A stretch of 31,757 nucleotides of DNA from JBEKHI01 sp050012355 (GTDB lineage Bacteria; Actinomycetota; Actinomycetes; Streptosporangiales; Streptosporangiaceae): assembly GCA_050012355.1 (NCBI GenBank), contig JBEKHI010000040.1, forward strand, positions 1-31,757, in the 5' to 3' direction. Numbering within the stretch: the stretch's first letter is position 1; every line of letters starts with the position of its first letter. A program made the position numbers and the translations under genes. This document shows, one piece after another, positions 31,229 through 31,757 of this stretch. The notes under the pieces are model-generated. The model was not told the origin of the DNA. It worked only from the letters and a program-made list of their open reading frames with translations, and did no database searches.

Positions 31229-31757
31229 CCGGGGGTGCAGCTGATGTGCCAGCGCGCGGTGGCGCGCACCTCCGCGACCGAGCGGTCCACCGCGGCCCGG
31301 TCGGCGCCGATCGCGCTGAGCACGCCCAGGTAGTCGTGGTTGGCGTGAGTGAGCGCGATGTCTTCGCCGATGTCGCGCAGTGGCCGGTAGGAGAGCATGA
31401 CACCGGGCTCCGCCCCCGGCTGCGGGCCCCCGGCCGGGGCCATGGTGAGGGTCCCCGGGCGGTCCGCGACGACATAGTCGACGACCGCGTGCGCGTGACC
31501 AGGGACCGGACGTGGCGGTGGCCCAGGCGGCAGGCGCTCCCCGAGGTGAAGCCGCAGAACCAGCTCGAACAGGTCGGTCCCGAGCAGGTCGGCGAGGACG
31601 AAGTCGCAGTGATCGCCGATCATCCGGTCGTTCACCTCGATCAGTGCCGGTTCGCCGCCGGAGCCCAGGACGTACTCGGTATGACAGGCGCCGAACGTGC
31701 CGCCAAGCGCCTGTAGCACGTGTTCCGAGCCAGGTACCGTCGCGTCCCAGTCGAGTC
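31225..31757 (-). CDS. ATP-grasp ligase, C-terminal part (runs off window)
   Basis: 177 residues are visible, open to the right edge, so the start is missing. 'PALIEVNDRMIGDHCDFVLA' is the Mg/ATP-binding E-x-N segment of carboxylate-amine ATP-grasp ligases. The rest ('GVMLSYRPLRDIGEDIALTH') is the substrate-side C-terminus. Vibrioferrin clusters pair an ATP-grasp ligase (PvsA) with IucA/IucC enzymes, so this protein probably forms an amide or ester bond in the same siderophore. The substrate is unknown. Confidence 0.8.
   Translation of the reverse strand, partial: LDWDATVPGSEHVLQALGGTFGACHTEYVLGSGGEPALIEVNDRMIGDHCDFVLADLLGTDLFELVLRLHLGERLPPGPPPRPVPGHAHAVVDYVVADRPGTLTMAPAGGPQPGAEPGVMLSYRPLRDIGEDIALTHANHDYLGVLSAIGADRAAVDRSVAEVRATARWHISCTPG

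Overview
The window is high-GC DNA with strong G/C bias at third codon positions, frequent GTG starts, ATGA stop/start overlaps, a leucine TTA codon in a regulator, IdeR/DmdR-type iron boxes and a 2-methylisoborneol (2-MIB) terpene locus. All of this points to a filamentous actinomycete of the Streptomyces/Streptosporangiales kind. I could not place the genus. No tRNA, rRNA, CRISPR array or transposase was seen.

Layout. (1) 0.5-3.2 kb: a three-gene operon of two zinc-ribbon membrane proteins and a small protein. Genes two and three share a G-D-x-x-N-x-x-G-S motif; the function is unknown. (2) 2.8-6.3 kb: a TetR regulator divergent from a leftward SnoaL-like / EamA exporter / zinc alcohol dehydrogenase operon, with a perfect palindrome in the shared promoter region. 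(3) 6.4-8.2 kb: small DUF1059-like, secreted and low-complexity proteins. (4) 8.2-13.1 kb: an HTH/TPR regulator with a TTA codon at position 4, divergent from a family 2B encapsulin shell, a 2-MIB synthase and a geranyl-diphosphate C-methyltransferase. (5) 13.1-17.9 kb: a hairpin repeat, a sugar-epimerase-like gene with a decayed tail, a Ser/Pro/Thr-rich membrane protein and a large GGDEF/EAL protein. (6) 18.0-21.8 kb: a one-module A-T-R NRPS overlapping a leucyl/phenylalanyl-tRNA-protein transferase homologue. (7) 21.6-31.8 kb: an iron region with a four-gene FbpABC-type ferric importer, a bis-histidinyl [2Fe-2S] thioredoxin-like protein, a heme-oxygenase-like diiron protein, a VIT1/CCC1 transporter with a disordered repeat tail, and a siderophore IucA/IucC synthetase with an ATP-grasp ligase that runs off the window.

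How they work together. The 2-MIB set should methylate GPP and cyclise it to 2-MIB, with the cyclase housed in the encapsulin shell. The NRPS/transferase pair should join an aminoacyl-tRNA-derived residue to a PCP-bound, probably basic, amino acid and release it reductively as a peptide aldehyde or alcohol. This resembles the tRNA-dependent 'livipeptin' system described in Streptomyces lividans, and it is the strongest candidate here for an under-described system, notably because it abuts an iron-regulated importer. Three well-placed iron boxes support an iron-starvation regulon covering the importer, the [2Fe-2S] protein and the diiron/VIT pair.

A recurrent architectural feature is that convergent neighbours read through their expected ends into antisense of each other (about 3.0, 14.6 and 21.7 kb). 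The C-terminal tails of those proteins should therefore be treated with caution.
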